Positions 23,687 to 36,905 of a stretch of 64,000 nucleotides of DNA are shown here, one piece after another. Numbering within the stretch: the first letter of the stretch is position 1; every line of letters starts with the position of its first letter. A program made the position numbers and the translations under genes. The notes beneath the pieces are model-generated. The model had not been told where the DNA came from and did no database searches. It worked only from the letters and a program-made list of their open reading frames with translations. The stretch covers positions 28,056,782 through 28,120,781 of the forward strand of contig NC_065535.1 of assembly GCF_932294415.1 (NCBI RefSeq), given 5' to 3'. This stretch comes from Quercus robur (Eukaryota; Streptophyta; Magnoliopsida; Fagales; Fagaceae).

Positions 23687-26600
23687 CTTCTAACCTTTGT
23701 TTTGCAGCAATCATGTCTCACGATAGTGGTAAGAGCATTGCCGAAAATGATACAAAATTGGCTGATCCGAAAGCGTTTTTGGAGGCCATGATGAGTGAGA
23801 TGAGGCATGTGATGAAGATAGAGATGATGCAAGTTCACGAACGGATAGATCAAATGGAGAATAGACGTGAGGAGCAACCACAAAACGGTCGTAATTTGCG
23901 TAGAAGGGAAAGAGTTCCACCGAGGGAGGAGGATGAAGAGCGTTATGGGTCTGGTTTTGATGAAGAAGAAGATCGGGATTCCATTGTTAGCAATAGGAGA
24001 CCTGGAGGAAGATTTAAAGAAGCTAGGAATTGCGAAGATAACAACTTGGGTGGTATTAAGATGAAGATTCCGTCTTTTCAAGGTAGGTCTGATCCTGAGG
24101 CATATCTTGAGTGGGAGAAGAAGATGGAGTTCGTGTTTGATTACCACAATTACTCCGAGGCAAAGAAGGTAAAATTAGCTGTGATTGAATTTTCTGAATA
24201 TGCTATTACTTGGTGGGATCAGCTTGTGATAAACAGGAGGCAGAACAAAGAACACCCAATAGACACATGGGAGGAGATGAAAGTAGTGATGAGAAAGCGA
24301 TTCATTCCAAGTTACTACTACCGAGAGTTGTACAAAAAGCTACAAGGTTTTAGACAAGGGAGTCGAAGCGTAGAGGACTACTACAAGGAGATGGAGATTG
24401 CTATGATCCGCGTTAATGTAGAGGAGGATCGGGAGGCTACAATGGCTAGATTTTTGCTTGGCTTAAATCGGGAGATCTATGATAAGGTAGAGATGCAGCA
24501 TTATGTGGAATTGGAAGATGTGGTGCATATGGCTATTAAAGTGGAACAATAACTCAAGAGAGGGAATGGGACACATGCAAGCCATAACTCTAGTTCTACC
24601 TCTTGGAAATCGAGTCATGCTAAGCCGCTGGACAAGTCACAAACGCCCAAACTCGAGCCTAAATCCTTGACCACCAGCCACGTTCCTCAAGGTAAAACTG
24701 AAGCCTCTACCTCTAGGAATCGTGATATTAAATGTTTTAGATGTCAAGGCAGGGGCCACATAGCAAGTCAATGTCCAAACAAGCAACTCATGGTGTTGTA
24801 AGCCAATGGTGAAATTGTGACCGATGATGAAGATTCCGACACCGACGACATGCCGCCATTAGAGGATGTTTCCGAGGAGGAGTATTTAGCCCCTGGCGCA
24901 TTGACATTGGTGGCGAGGAGAGCATTGAGCTTGCAAGCAAAAGGAGTTGATGAAATATAGCGGGAGAACATCTTTCACACTAGGTGCTACGTTAAAGACA
25001 AGGTATGTAGTATGATTATTGATGATGGTAGTTGTACTAATGTTGCAAGCACAATTATGGTGGAGAATTTGGGATTGCCCATGGTAAAGCACCCTAGACC
25101 GTACAAGTTGCAATGGCTAAATGATAGTAGTGAGATCAGGGTGAACAAGCAAGTGTTAGTTGCATTTCGAATCGGTAAATACGAAGATGAAGTGTTGTGT
25201 GATGTAGTACCGATGCAAGCGGGACACTTATTGCTAGGGCGTCCATGGCAGTTCGATAGGCAAGTAAAGCATGATGGCTTTACGAACAAGTACTCTTTTG
25301 TACTTAATCAACGATCAATCACTCTTATACCATTGACATTGCAGCAAGTATACGAGGATCAAGTAAGATTACAAAAGAAGAGTGATCAAAAGAAAGAGAG
25401 TGAGCAAAAGAAAAAGAGTGAAAATCAGAAAGAGGCCAAGAAAAATGAGGGAGAAAAAGAAAATCAAAGTTCGGCCCTTGAGAGAAAATCAGAGAGAAAA
25501 CAAAAGAATTTCTATGCAAAAGTGAGTGAGATCAAGCGAGCAATGTTTTCAAATAAGCCGATGATTGTACTTTTGTTCAAAGAGGCACTTTTAAACACTA
25601 ACAAACTTGACCTTACTTTGCCTAGTTCTATTATTTCTCTTTTGCAGGAGTACGAGGATGTCTTCCCCGAGGAAACACCATATGGGTTACCTTTAATCTG
25701 AGGGATTGAACATCAAATTGATTTTGTTCCCGGTGAAACCATTCTAAACCGACTAGCTTATAGGAGCAATCTCGAGGAGACAAAGGAGCTTCAACGGTAG
25801 GTAAGTGAATTGTTGGAGAAAGGGCACTTGAGGGAGAGCATGAGCCCATGTGCAGTTCCGGTCTTACCTGTACCTAAGAAGGATGGGACATGGAGAATGT
25901 GCATTGATTGCCGAGCCATCAACAACATAACGGTAAAGTATCATCATCCTATCCCACGCTTAGATGATATGTTAGATGAGCTGCATGGTTCTTGCATATT
26001 TTCTAAGATTGATTTAAAAAATGGTTATCATCAAATTAGGATAAAAGAAGAAGATGAATGGAAAACCGTCTTTAAAACAAAATATAGTTTGTATGAATGG
26101 TTAGTTATGCCTTTTGGTTTGACTAATACTCTGAGCACCTTTATGAGACTTATGACCATGTTTCATGTGCATTTATAGGCAAATTTGTTGTTGTCTATTT
26201 TGATGATATACTCATTTATAGCAAAAACATAGACGATCATGTAGTACATTTGAAATCCATTTTAGATGTGCTAAGGAAAGAAAGGTTGTTTGCTAATTTA
26301 AAGAAGTGCACTTTTTTCACCAATAAGTTTTTATTTTTGGGATTTGTTGTTAGTGCACAAGGTATAAAGGTTGATGAAGAGAAGGTACGTGCAATCCAAG
26401 ATTGGTCGAGTCCCACAAGTGTAGGTAATGTTCATAGTTTTCATGGACTTGCTAGTTTCTACCGGCGGTTCGTGAAAGACTTCAATAGCTTAGCCGCACC
26501 GCTTACCGAAGTGATCAAGAAGAACATTGGATTTCGGTGGGGAGAAGAACAAAAGAAGGCATTTCAATTAATTAAAGAGAAGCTGACTAACGCACCTTTG

Positions 26601-27254
26601 TTGTCTTTGCTCAACTTTTTTAAAACGTTTAAAATTGAATGTGATGCTTCAGGTATTGGTATAGGAGCCGTTCTTATACAAGAAGGACGACCAATTGCTT
26701 ACTTCAGCGAGAAACTCAGCGGGGCACCTTAAACTATCCAACTTATGACAAGGAGTTGTATGCATTGGTTCGGGCTTTAGAGACGTGGCAGCACTACCTA
26801 TGGCCTAAGGAGTTCGTGATTCACACCGATCATGAGTCCTTGAAACACTTGAAAGGCCAACACAAGCTAAACAAAAGGCATGCGCGATGGGTGGAGTTCA
26901 TAGAGACATTTCCATACGTCATTCAGTACAAGCAAGGTAAGAAGAATGTAGTCGCCAATGCACTTTCTCACAGGTATGCCTTACTCTCCACACTTGATGC
27001 AAAATTGCTTGGTTTTGAACATATTAAAGAATTATATGCTGAAGACCACGAATTTTGTGAGGAATATCGAGCTTGTGAGAAAACCGCCTCTGGTAAGTTC
27101 TTTAAACTTGATGGATTCCTATTTCGAGAAAATAAGTTATGCGTACCTAATTGTTCTATGAGGGAGTTATTAGTGCAAGAATCACATGGTGGGGGATTAA
27201 TGGGACATTTTGGAGTTGCAAAGACTTTAGCTATTTTGCAGGAACACTTCTATT
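22345..27254 (+). mobile_element. Ty3/gypsy LTR retrotransposon fragment (element A), nested in element B
   Basis: The order on the plus strand is unusual. The last part of a gypsy pol reading frame (about 22376-22560, with TRARAKKFKDVLNGLIQELW) precedes an LTR (about 22565-23052). Then come the primer site TGGTATCAGAGC at 23055 (initiator-Met tRNA type), gag from 23713 with a CCHC knuckle (CFRCQGRGHIASQC, about 24733), protease (about 25000, IIDDGSCTNVA), RT (about 25850-26250), RNase H (about 26640-26980) and the start of integrase (about 27150). It stops at about 27254 against the tandem array of element B and has no 3' LTR. It is broken by about half a dozen interruptions. A 48-T tract lies just before gag. 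Confidence 0.8.
22565..23052 (+). repeat. LTR of element A (only one copy in the window)
   Basis: It ends ...TTCACATCA directly before TTTGGTATCAGAGC. The left edge is approximate because no second LTR is present for comparison; a TG at about 22573 is the likeliest start. Confidence 0.6.
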
Positions 27255-27570
27255 ACTTAGCCAATTTTATGTTTGACTTACACCCAAGGGATCTCGTCAT
27301 TTTTGGCTTTGTCAGTAACTTATATCCGTCTAGGTAGAATCTTGTTACTTAGCCAATTTTATGTTTGACTTACACCCATTTAAGGAATATTGTCATTTTT
27401 GGCTTCATCAGTAACTTACATCCATCTAGGCTGAATTTTATTACTTAACCAATTTTATGTTTGACTTACATCTATTAAAAGATCTTGTCATTTTTGGCTT
27501 CGTCAGTAACTTATATTCGTCTAAGCGGAAACTTGTTACATAGCCAATTTTATGTTTGACTTTTAAGTTG
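27255..27570. repeat. About 95-bp tandem repeat (3.3 units) in the 3' region of element B
   Basis: Units start with TTACTTAGCCAATTTTATGT-like sequence near 27253, 27345, 27440 and 27536. They share TTTGACTTACA, TTTTTGGCTTCGTCAGTAAC and CCGTCTAGG. In element B orientation they lie directly downstream of integrase, a place where Tat/Ogre-group elements are known to hold variable tandem repeats. Confidence 0.85.
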
Positions 27571-30500
27571 CTAGGTTCGCTTACATTAAGACATTGGCTG
27601 AAAGGTTTTTTTATTACTTTCAAGAATGAATACAATCATTTGTTACATCTATTGGTGGTACTTCTTCAAGTGCTCAATGTTCCATGGTTGTGGAAGCCTC
27701 TGTCCGTCTAAGGTCTCCAGGTGGTAACTGCCTTGTTTGGAGTAATGGACAACCCAGTACGGTTCTTCCCAGGTTGGGCCAAGTTTCCCTTAGGCAGGGT
27801 TCTTAGTTGTCGGGGTGACTTTAAGTAGGACAAAGTCTCCTATGTCAAGTCGTCTGAGCTTCACTCTCTTGTTGTAATAATCGGTCATCTTTTGCTGGTA
27901 CTTCGTCATCTTGTTAGAGGCTCCATCTTTGACTTCGTCCAGGCAGTCCAGGTTGACTCTTAATTGGTCGTCATTGCTGTCCTCATGGAACATCTCTCGT
28001 TTGATACTACTCATTCCCACTTTGACCGGGATTACTGCCTCAGTGCCGTAAGTGAGTTTGAAGGGGGTTTCTCCTGTTACGATTCTTGTTGTGGTCTTGT
28101 AAGCCCACAAGGCATTGGGCAATCCTTCTGGCCAGGCCCCCTTAGCGTCATCCAACCTGGCTTTGATAATCTTGAGTAGTGTTCGATTAGTTATCTCTGT
28201 CTGTCCATTTGCCTGTAGATGTCCCGCAGATAAGAACTGGTTCTTGATCCCCAGACTTGAACAAAATTCCCTAAAGCCCTGATTGTCGAATTGCTATCCA
28301 TTATCTGATATGATTGTCTGTGGAATTCCGAACTTGCAAATTATGTTCTTCCATGGATTCTTGCTTCGGTGATAGTTACTAATGCCTTCGCTTCAACCCA
28401 TTTTGTGAAGTAATCAATATTGACTAGTAGAGACTTTACTTGTCATTTACCTTAGGGCAACGAATCAACGACGTCGATTCCCCATTGTGCAAATGGCCAA
28501 GGGGAGGCTATCGTCGTCAGTCTCTCGGCTGGAAGGCGTTAGACATTCCCAAACCTCTGGCACTTATTGCACTTCTTAACGAGCTCCTTTCTGTCTACTT
28601 GCATAGTAGGTCAAAAGTAACCTATTCTGACAACTTTACTTACCAAGGATCTGGGGCCTGCATGGTCTCTGCAAACCCCTTCATGAATCTCTTCTAGAAT
28701 ATACTTGGCTTCCTCTTCATCTACGCACTTCAGGTAGGGCATGGAAAAGCCTCTCTTGTACAGGGTGTCATTCAGGATCGTGAATTTGGCTGCTCTCTTC
28801 CTAACCTTTTTGGCCTCCTTGACATCTTGTGGGAGGTGTCCGTCTTAGAGGAATGATATGATCGGGGTCATCCAGCTACCTATGCTCTGGATTGTAAATG
28901 TAGAGAATTCTTCAATGCTAGGGCACTTTTGAACTTCCATCTCCGAGTCCATGCTCGTTGATCCTTCTTCTGAGGATGCTAGCTTCGCAATTTCGTCTGC
29001 TATCATGTTTTGGCTCCTGGGAATCTGCACAAATTCCACCCTATCAAACTCCTATGTCAAATGCTTCGTCAACCTGTGGTATTTTTGCATTCTTTCGACC
29101 TTTGCTTCATACTCCTTCTTTATTTGCCCTATTACCAGCTTAGAATCACTTTAGAGGAGTAACTTTTTAGCTCCTAGAGCTTTTCCGACCCTTGGCCCCA
29201 TCAATATTCCTTCGTACTCGGCTTCATTATTGGTGACCGAGAAATTTAGTTGAACTCCATATTTAAGCATTTCTCCATCTTGGGTGGTGGTGACGACCCT
29301 TACTCCTCCCTTTTTTGGGCTAACAAACCATCGGTTTATATCATCCACTGCTCTGTCTCATCGGTAGGGCTATCCTCGTCTAGAAGAGTGAACTCAGCGA
29401 TGAAGTCTGCCAAAGCCTACGCCTTAATGGTTGTCCTAGGGTGGTACTCGATGTCGAACTGGCTAAGCTCGATCACCCATTAGACCATTCTCCCTGTTGC
29501 CTCGGGCTTGTTCATGGACTTCTTGATGGGTTGATCTGTCATTACCAAGATAGGGTTCGCCTGAAAATAAGGTCACAGCTTGCGCGAAGCTACTATCAGC
29601 ACAAACGTAATCTTCTCAATCCTTGGGTCCTTGGCTTCTGCCGCTTGGAAAGCTTGGCTAACGTAGTAAACTGTGAGCTTTTTTTTGTCCTCTTCTCAAA
29701 CCAAGGCTGCACTCACAGCAATAGCTAAGACTACCAGATACAAATACAAATTTTCCCCCTCTTTGGACGGACTTAGAAGGGGTGGATTGCTTAGGTAGTG
29801 TTTGAGCTCTTGAAAAGCTATCTCACATTCATCAGTCCAAGCAAAAGCTTGCTTCAACGTCTTAAAGAAGGGTAAGCATTTATCCGTCACTCTAGAGACA
29901 AACCTGTTAAGTGCTGCTATCCTTCCTGTGAGCTTTTGAACTTCCTTGACGGTCTTTGGTGATGTCATATCGAGTATGGCTCGCACCTTTTCTAGGTTTG
30001 CCTCTATCCCCCTTTGGGACACCATGAACCCCAAGAACTTCCCCGAGGCTACTCTAAACGCACACTTACTGGGATTCAACTTCATTTGGTATTGCTTGAG
30101 TGTCTCGAATGTTTCTCTGAGGTCGTCCAGGTGAGCAAGCTCTTCTTTACTCTTGACGAGCATGTCATCCATATATACCTCTATATTTCTCCCGATCTGC
30201 TTGCTGAACATTTCACTAACCTCTAGTAAGTTACTCCTGCATTTTTCAATCTGAAGGGCATTACCTTATAGCAATAGAGCCCTTGGCTTATGATGAAAGC
30301 AGTTTTCTCCTGGTCTTCTTCAGCCATCTTTATCTGATTGTATCTCGAGAATGCATCCATGAACGTCAGTAATTTATTCCCTGTTGTGGAATCTACTAGC
30401 TGGTCTATCCTTGGTAGAGGGAAACTGTCTTTTGGGCAGACTTTATTCAAGTCTGTGAAATCTATACACATCCTCCATTTTCCATTTGCTTTCTTCACTA

Positions 30501-32861
30501 GGACGACATTGGCGAGCCAATCTGGGTAGTAGACTTCTCGAATAAAACCTGCTGTCAGCAGCCTGTTAACCTCATTTGTAATTGCTTGATTCCGTTTTGA
30601 AGCGAAGACCCGTCGTCTCTACTGGATGGGTTTCTTCTCGGGGTCCACATTTAAGTTGTGTTGGATAACCTTCGTGGATAAACCTGGCATATCCTCGTGA
30701 CTTCATGCGAAGACGTCTAAGTTCTCTTTAAGGAATTGGACGAGTCTCATCCTCATCTTGGGACTCTGTCGTCCCTATTCTAGTCATCCTTATTCTAGTC
30801 GTCCTTGTTGTTTCTCCTTTAACCAGCTCCATTGTCTCTAGGGCTTTCAATTTATTTTCTTCCTTCTCCTCTATCATCCATGTATGGTTTTTTTGGCAGC
30901 TAGCATGGCCTGGTAGCATTCCCTGGCCAATACTTAATCTCTTTTTACCTCGCCCACACCGTTCTCTGTTGGAAACTTTACCTTCAAGCAGTAAGTGGAC
31001 ATGGCTACTTTCCAACAGTTGAGCATGGGTTTCCCGATGATCACATTGTAAGATGAAGGACAGTCTACCACCAAGAAGTCCAATTGATGAGTCAGTTGCC
31101 TCGGGTGAGTCCCCACTATAACCATCACTGTTACTATGCCCTTGGGATATACCCTGTCTCCACTATAGCTGACGAGGGGGGAGTCAAATAGGTGAAACCT
31201 TCCTGGATCTAGTTTCAACTGCTAAAAAGTGGAGAGGTAGATGATGTCTATAGAGCTGCCATTGTCCATGAGGATTCTCTTGGTATAAAATCCTTCTATC
31301 GTGAGCATTATGACTAGGGGGTCGTCATGAGGCTGCTTCACTCCTCTAGCATCCTCTTCCAAGAAAAACATGTCACATCTATCCGTCTTTGCTTAAATGG
31401 GGGCATCCTGTGGACACTGTTCACCTGCCTCTAGCATGCTTTCCTGAGGGATTTGAATGACCTACCTGTGATCGTCTTTATCTCCCTAATCACACTTGGT
31501 GGGCGCTAGGACGTGTGATCCTCGTCACTAGGTGAAGATTCGCGCTGGTTTTTGTTGTCACCTCTGAATCTACTAGATTCCCCATTTTTCACATACTTCT
31601 ATAGTTTTCCTTTCCGTATAAGCTCCTCTATTTGCTCCTTTAGGTCCCTGCAATCCTCTGTGTAGTGGTCGTGATCCTTGTGAAACCGGTAGTACTTCTT
31701 TTTGTCACGCACGTTGGGTGACGAATGTAATGGCCTTGGCCATTTAAGGTAGTGCTCATCCTTAATCTACAACAAAATTTTGTCAACAGGCATAACTAAA
31801 GGAGTGAATTTTACCGCTCAAGGAGTTTTTTCGTCTTTCCTTTTACTCCCATCACTAGTTCGATGATATGGATGCTCCCTTTTTCGTCCTCTGCGATCAT
31901 CCTACTTCTTTCCCTTGTCTCCTAGCTTTTCCATGTCCTTTATGGCGACTAACGCATCTTCAACATTCATGTACTTCTGTGCCTTTAGGAGCATCTCTGC
32001 CATCATCTTAGGAGGATTCTTCGCGAGTGAAACCATGAACTCTTTGGACTTCAACCTCGCTTTAAAGGTCGTCAACTACATCTTATCGTTAGCTTCGTCT
32101 ACCTCCAAAATCTCCCGAGTAAAGCATTTTACGTACGACCTCAGGGTTTCTTTTTCCTCGTCTAATGGTGAGTAAATGGTCTACTGGCCTATTAGGGCGT
32201 TGTCCCCCGATGAAATGGTGCAAAAAGGTGTTGCTCAACTGCTCAAAGTTGTCGATAGATGATGTTGGTAACTTTGTGAACCACTCCTTTGCAGCTCCTT
32301 TGAGAGTGGTGGGGAAGGAACGACACAGTATTTTGTCAGGAGGCTGTTAAAGGCCTAGTGTCATCTCAAAGGTGTTGAGGTAGTCCTAGGGGTCTTTAAG
32401 TCCGTCAAATGGCTCAAGCTGAGGCAATTGAAATTTTGATAGCAAAGGGCATTACAAGATTGTCGTGATGAAGGGCGAATCTATTGCCCTGACCATTCTA
32501 TCCAGGCTTCGATCTATTTTCCCCTTAATGGCATTCTTCAGCTTGTCCATCTCCTTTCTCATCTCCCGGAGAAGATCTGAGTTTTGTTTATCTAGGGTAG
32601 TTAGTCCTCGACGGTTGCTCCTTTTATGGCTATCTCCCTCATCCTCTTGATTGGCTCTAGACCAGTTCTCCTCCTATTGAAGTCGTAGCCTCATTTCCTA
32701 ATTCTGTCTAGTGAGCTCTTCAATGCTAGCCGCAAGAGCCTGGACTTGCAGAGCTAATGTTGCAAAATCCTGGTTGGACTCCATCTGAATGTAGAAATTA
32801 ATTGGAAACTACGCTTTCAAACTTAAGTACAAAAATGTCGTCCCCACAGACGGCGCCAAAC

Positions 32862-33347
32862 TGATTAAGTGCAAATCATCAGTCTTTGTAAGTGCATCTA
32901 GATGGGGCTGAGACCTCGTCTGTGTCTCTACAAATATAGTGAGATGGCTCCCTCGAGATGGTCACTGATGTGGTGCCTGCCACAACGCCTTCAATGCCAA
33001 AGTTAGTATAAGAAAGCCTTTAAAGAATAACACAGAATATCAAAGTAACTACGAGTGCTTTTTAGGTGTGTCTATGTACCTGGTTTGTCTCTAATCAAAG
33101 TGTATATATACAGCTTCATGGTTCCTAGCCGTTGGAGGCCTTAATTGTGGCTTTAGTGCCCTTTTTGTAACGCCTCAAGATTCATGAATATGGGTTTTGA
33201 TGAGGCCCCAATAGCCTACCTACTGTTTGATAACTGATCAAGGCATTGAATGCTTTAATTAATGACTCTCCTGTGTTCGTCCGTGTCGCATCGAGGTGGA
33301 CAAGTATATTTAGCGAGATCGTCTTGGGAAGTTGAACTCGTCAATCC
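32862..33347 (-). repeat. 5' LTR of element B
   Basis: It is the direct repeat partner of 21326-21809. The reverse complement of TGGCGCCGTCTGTGGGGA lies just inside it. About 54 differences to its partner were counted by eye, nearly all of them transitions. Confidence 0.85.
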
Positions 33348-34187
33348 CATCAATTTACTCAAAGACGATGAGTTGATGATCTTTTTACCCACGTCTTTTC
33401 CATCGTAACAAATTTTTTAGTGACATGTGTTTCATCAAAAAATTAAACATCTACAATTTCAAAATATGGACACAAATTTAACCCAATTTGAATTTGAAAT
33501 TAATGAAATATGACCATTTGAAGTTCAACACAAATGTGCATCTCCAAGAGTTTGATTGACTCTTTACTCAATTCTCGTTCAAGCGAATTGCGACAATTTT
33601 ATCTTTGATTTTCTCTTTTTGAATTTAACCATTTGTCTAAGATTTTTTAAGTTTCCACTTTTTTGTATTAGTTCAATTACTTCTCACAACCTTTAACTTT
33701 TACCATCATTCTTTGTTGCTTGGAGGATATTCCTAGTCAATAAGGTAGGGGAAAATCGGAAAAAGAGTGGGTGGGGGAACCTTAGTGCATATTCCTCTCA
33801 TTCTATTCTTAAAGTAAAAAATTATTGAATCCCAATTTGCACAACAGGCTGAAAAATCACTTCTAGTCGATCAATTAAAGCATCTGATTCTTTTTTACTC
33901 CTTGCCAGGCTATGAATAATGAACTTCAGGAAAACAGTAGGATTAGGGCTTGGTGGGAGCATATCCCTCATGAGAGATTGAGCGGTACTAGAATAAAGGC
34001 GCTCTCCCTATCCGGTCAACTTCATTCAAGAAAAAGGAAAGTTAGTTTTCAGTCAAGAATTTTATGCCCAGAAGACCAAAATAGAAGGTATAGTTTAATA
34101 AAATCAAGAATTTATTGATCTTCTTACACAAATATGATTCCTAAATACAATTAAGAAAAAAATCAAGCAAACAAAGAACAATGGGAT
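33348..34187. other. Intergenic; one unassigned ORF
   Basis: A 68-codon plus-strand ORF at 33912-34118 (starts MNNELQENSRIRAWWEHIPH) has balanced, non-repetitive composition but matches nothing I recognise. The remainder is AT-rich with no gene signal. Confidence 0.35.
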
Positions 34188-36328
34188 CTACACAAGTTCC
34201 TCCTTCTTTTTGGGTTCAAGAACTGGAGGGTCAATATCAATTCCCATGTTAGCTGCAGTCCCTGCTATAATTCTCATTGCTGATTCAATAGTTGTGCAAT
34301 TTAAGTCTGGCAGCTTCTCAGCGGCAATTGTGCGCAATTGCTCGATGGTAACCTTGCCTACTTTCTCCATCTTTGGGTCTTTAGAACCTTTCTCTACGCC
34401 TACATATCAATCAGCACAATAAGCTATCACTATTCAATAGTGGAATTTATACGAGGGAAGAAAATTCTCTAATTTTTTAAACCTAATAAATAGTCACCAT
34501 CAATAGTTTATTCATAACATCATAATAACAAGTCATTATAAAGTATAAACTTTCTACGCATGCCAGCAATACATATATCATCAGGAACCAGGGTAACCAC
34601 CTTGAAGCTGAATTCTCTAGAAAACTAGAATTTTTCTCAACAAAATAGCAAGAAATATAGCACGTGGCATAGACAATCAAAACCAATACATAGTAGAAAA
34701 AGGAAAACTAGCCACCTAGCCTTAAGTTCTGTGTTGAGTTTGCGAAAAAGTCTAAGATGGTTTAATCAAAACTTATCACAACATATTTCATTCAACATCA
34801 TAGCTATTAGAACACCCTCAGAGTCACATCTGCTCTTCTCCTGCAATTACTAATTAGTCACTCTGAGTTTCTTCGTAATTATACGAACTTACTTCTAATG
34901 TTTTCAACCATGGTACTGAAAATCAAACTTAAAAGGTTGATACAAGGACAAGAGCCAATAACAATATGACACCAGGATCGAGCACTTTTTCCACCTCAAA
35001 TTAATTGTATAGAACACAATCAAATTATTCCAAACTCTCCCCTTTTAAAGTTTTTCATCATATTTGTAGTTCATTAGGATTTAAGCATCTCAAAAGTTAT
35101 GGTCTGGAACTGTCAGGTGCTCGCTTGTTATGTTTGTAGATGAGTATTTCATTTAAGAGGCCTTTCAAAATGCGTAATTAACTTTCCGCACAATTTCTCC
35201 ATTCTGAGTATTCTAATGAGCCCTTAGCAAGATAATAATGAATTCACTTTTCATCTAGCACAATCAGAGTCAACGCCGAAATCAAATAGAAGATGCTCCA
35301 CTTTTTCAAATAAGTAAATTTTCCCATATGAAAACATCAGTGATGGAAAAATTCTAGTTTTCTAGATTCTACTTGTAAGCTATAACATTACATGTTGGAT
35401 GTATTAAAACGAAGCTTGATTCAAGTAATAAACACTCAATAAGTTACTACATCAAATTGGTAATAGCCCCGAAACACACTGTTAAAATCCAGGAATTTAG
35501 GTGCTTAATTACATTCAGTAAATGCCAAACAAACGAAGGGTAAAACAATCAAACACATAATGGGCATTGTTAAAGAAGCATACCTGCGGCTTTTAAGAGC
35601 AGAACTGAAGCAGGGGGTGTCTTCAAAATGAAAGTAAAGCTTCTATCCTGGAAGAAAAAAAAAAAAAAACAATAACAATGATAAGAAAAATACTAATAAC
35701 ACAAGCAAATTACAAAAGAAATAGAACCAAGGAATGGAATAAAAAGAACTTACATCATAGACAGTAATTTCAACAGGAATAACGTAACCAGGCTTGTCAG
35801 CTGTCCTGGCATTGTAGTCCTTACAGAAAGCCATGATATTCACACCCTTGGAACCCAGTGCCGGCCCCACTGGCGGCGCCGGTGTCGCCTTCCCTGCCTC
35901 TAGAGCCAGCTTTATCATTCCCACCACTGCAATTCATCACCACACAAATTAACCAACTTCTCAAACTCCTACAAATCCTCAATACGTTCGGATATTCCTA
36001 TAATAAAAACATATTGAAATAATACTACAGTGGATAGTGTGAATTATGGTATCATTCTAAAAAAAAACTTGCCTTTCTTGGATTTGCCACCGGGCTTAGG
36101 AGGAGCCATGGCGATGACAGAGAGACGCCTTGGAGTGGGAGAAACAAGTTTGTTGTTGAGGAAATGGAAAGTGTTGTTGGGGTTTGAAGAGAAGCTGGAA
36201 ATGGAGATGGGTGAAGAGAAAAGAGAAGAAGAAAGCTTCTGAACATTGTTGTTGGTGGAAGAAGAAGAAGAAGAAGAAAGGGTTGTTGGAGTAGTGAGAT
36301 GAAGAGTGGAGAAGGAAGAAGACGCCAT
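34188..36328 (-). CDS. PRPL11: Plastid 50S ribosomal protein L11 (uL11c), nuclear-encoded
   Basis: Four exons on the minus strand, 36328-36073, 35926-35754, 35647-35584 and 34399-34188, join in phase to 234 residues. Residues 1 to about 72 are a Ser/Thr-rich, acid-poor chloroplast transit peptide ending near RRLSVIAM. The mature part carries the N-terminal L11 domain ([61 protein letters not shown]) and the C-terminal rRNA-binding domain ([20 protein letters not shown], then [11 protein letters not shown]). L11 builds the GTPase-associated centre of the ribosome together with L10 and L7/L12. The first intron begins with GC rather than GT: the exon ends AAAG and the intron starts GCAAGT. The last three introns' junctions are GT-AG. 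Only this GC choice gives the conserved KKVVGMIKL junction. The gene looks intact. Confidence 0.95.
35927..36072 (-). other. GC-AG intron 1 of PRPL11
   Basis: The donor is AAAG/GCAAGT and the acceptor ATTGCAG/TGG. Both lie on the minus strand, and the intron is 146 bp. GC donors with an otherwise perfect U1 match (AG/GCAAGT) are the accepted minor class of U2 introns. Confidence 0.8.
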
Positions 36329-36859
36329 TGACTGAGTCTGTACCTATGGGTTCCGATTTGAGTCACCTCTCCTCTGCAGTCCACAGCTAGCTCTCAAAGT
36401 GGTTTTCTTTTTGGATAAAACTCAACCCCAGTACCAGTAACCATACTCCTCTCTTTTTTTGTCAATGAATCAAATGCCTATTTGAACGCTGTCGTTTTGC
36501 TTCCAACCTTTTGTTCTTAAACGCTGCCCGTTTTATATAAGAGTTCAAGTTACACCGTTTTTTAATAACCATCGTTTTAAAAGCCCAAACCGTCAAAAAA
36601 AAAAAAAAAAGAAGGGAAAAGTGTCTCATTCCTAGTTTTTACGGTTTTTATTGGACTGGTTGAGAGTTCGATTTTTGGGTGAATCAGCCCGTTCGATTTA
36701 GTTTTTAAAACCACGATAATAACTAGTCACAAACTTATGCAATGTGTAGGAAAATGTAATATAATTACTTTTATAAGAATATAATATAATATTTGTAAGT
36801 TAAATAGTGCATGTGCTACTTAAAAGTATTTTGTATTTTTATAAGTTTTATGTAATGAA

Positions 36860-36905
<46 letters not shown>

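Larger units (their letters stand above)
21326..33347 (-). mobile_element. Tat-type Ty3/gypsy LTR retrotransposon (element B), old and decayed, interrupted by element A
   Basis: Two direct repeats of about 485 bp lie at 21326-21809 and 32862-33347. In minus orientation the right repeat is the 5' LTR, because the primer site TGGCGCCGTCTGTGGGGA-like sequence follows it (about 32841-32859). A purine tract (GGGGGGCAGCC) precedes the left repeat, making that one the 3' LTR. Between them, on the minus strand in order, are gag (about 32790-31500, with a Cys/His knuckle near 31650), protease (about 31220-30930), RT (about 30500-29900, VYMDDM motif), RNase H, a second RNase H (about 29350-28850, NNEAEYEG) and integrase (about 28750-27640). 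The LTRs differ at about 11% of sites by eye, so it is much older than element C. It is broken by well over a dozen interruptions. No clear target duplication. Confidence 0.88.

Noticed and set aside
23487-24147. Long minus-strand frames with poly-Lys
   Set aside because: These are antisense shadows of element A's gag and of the long T tract.
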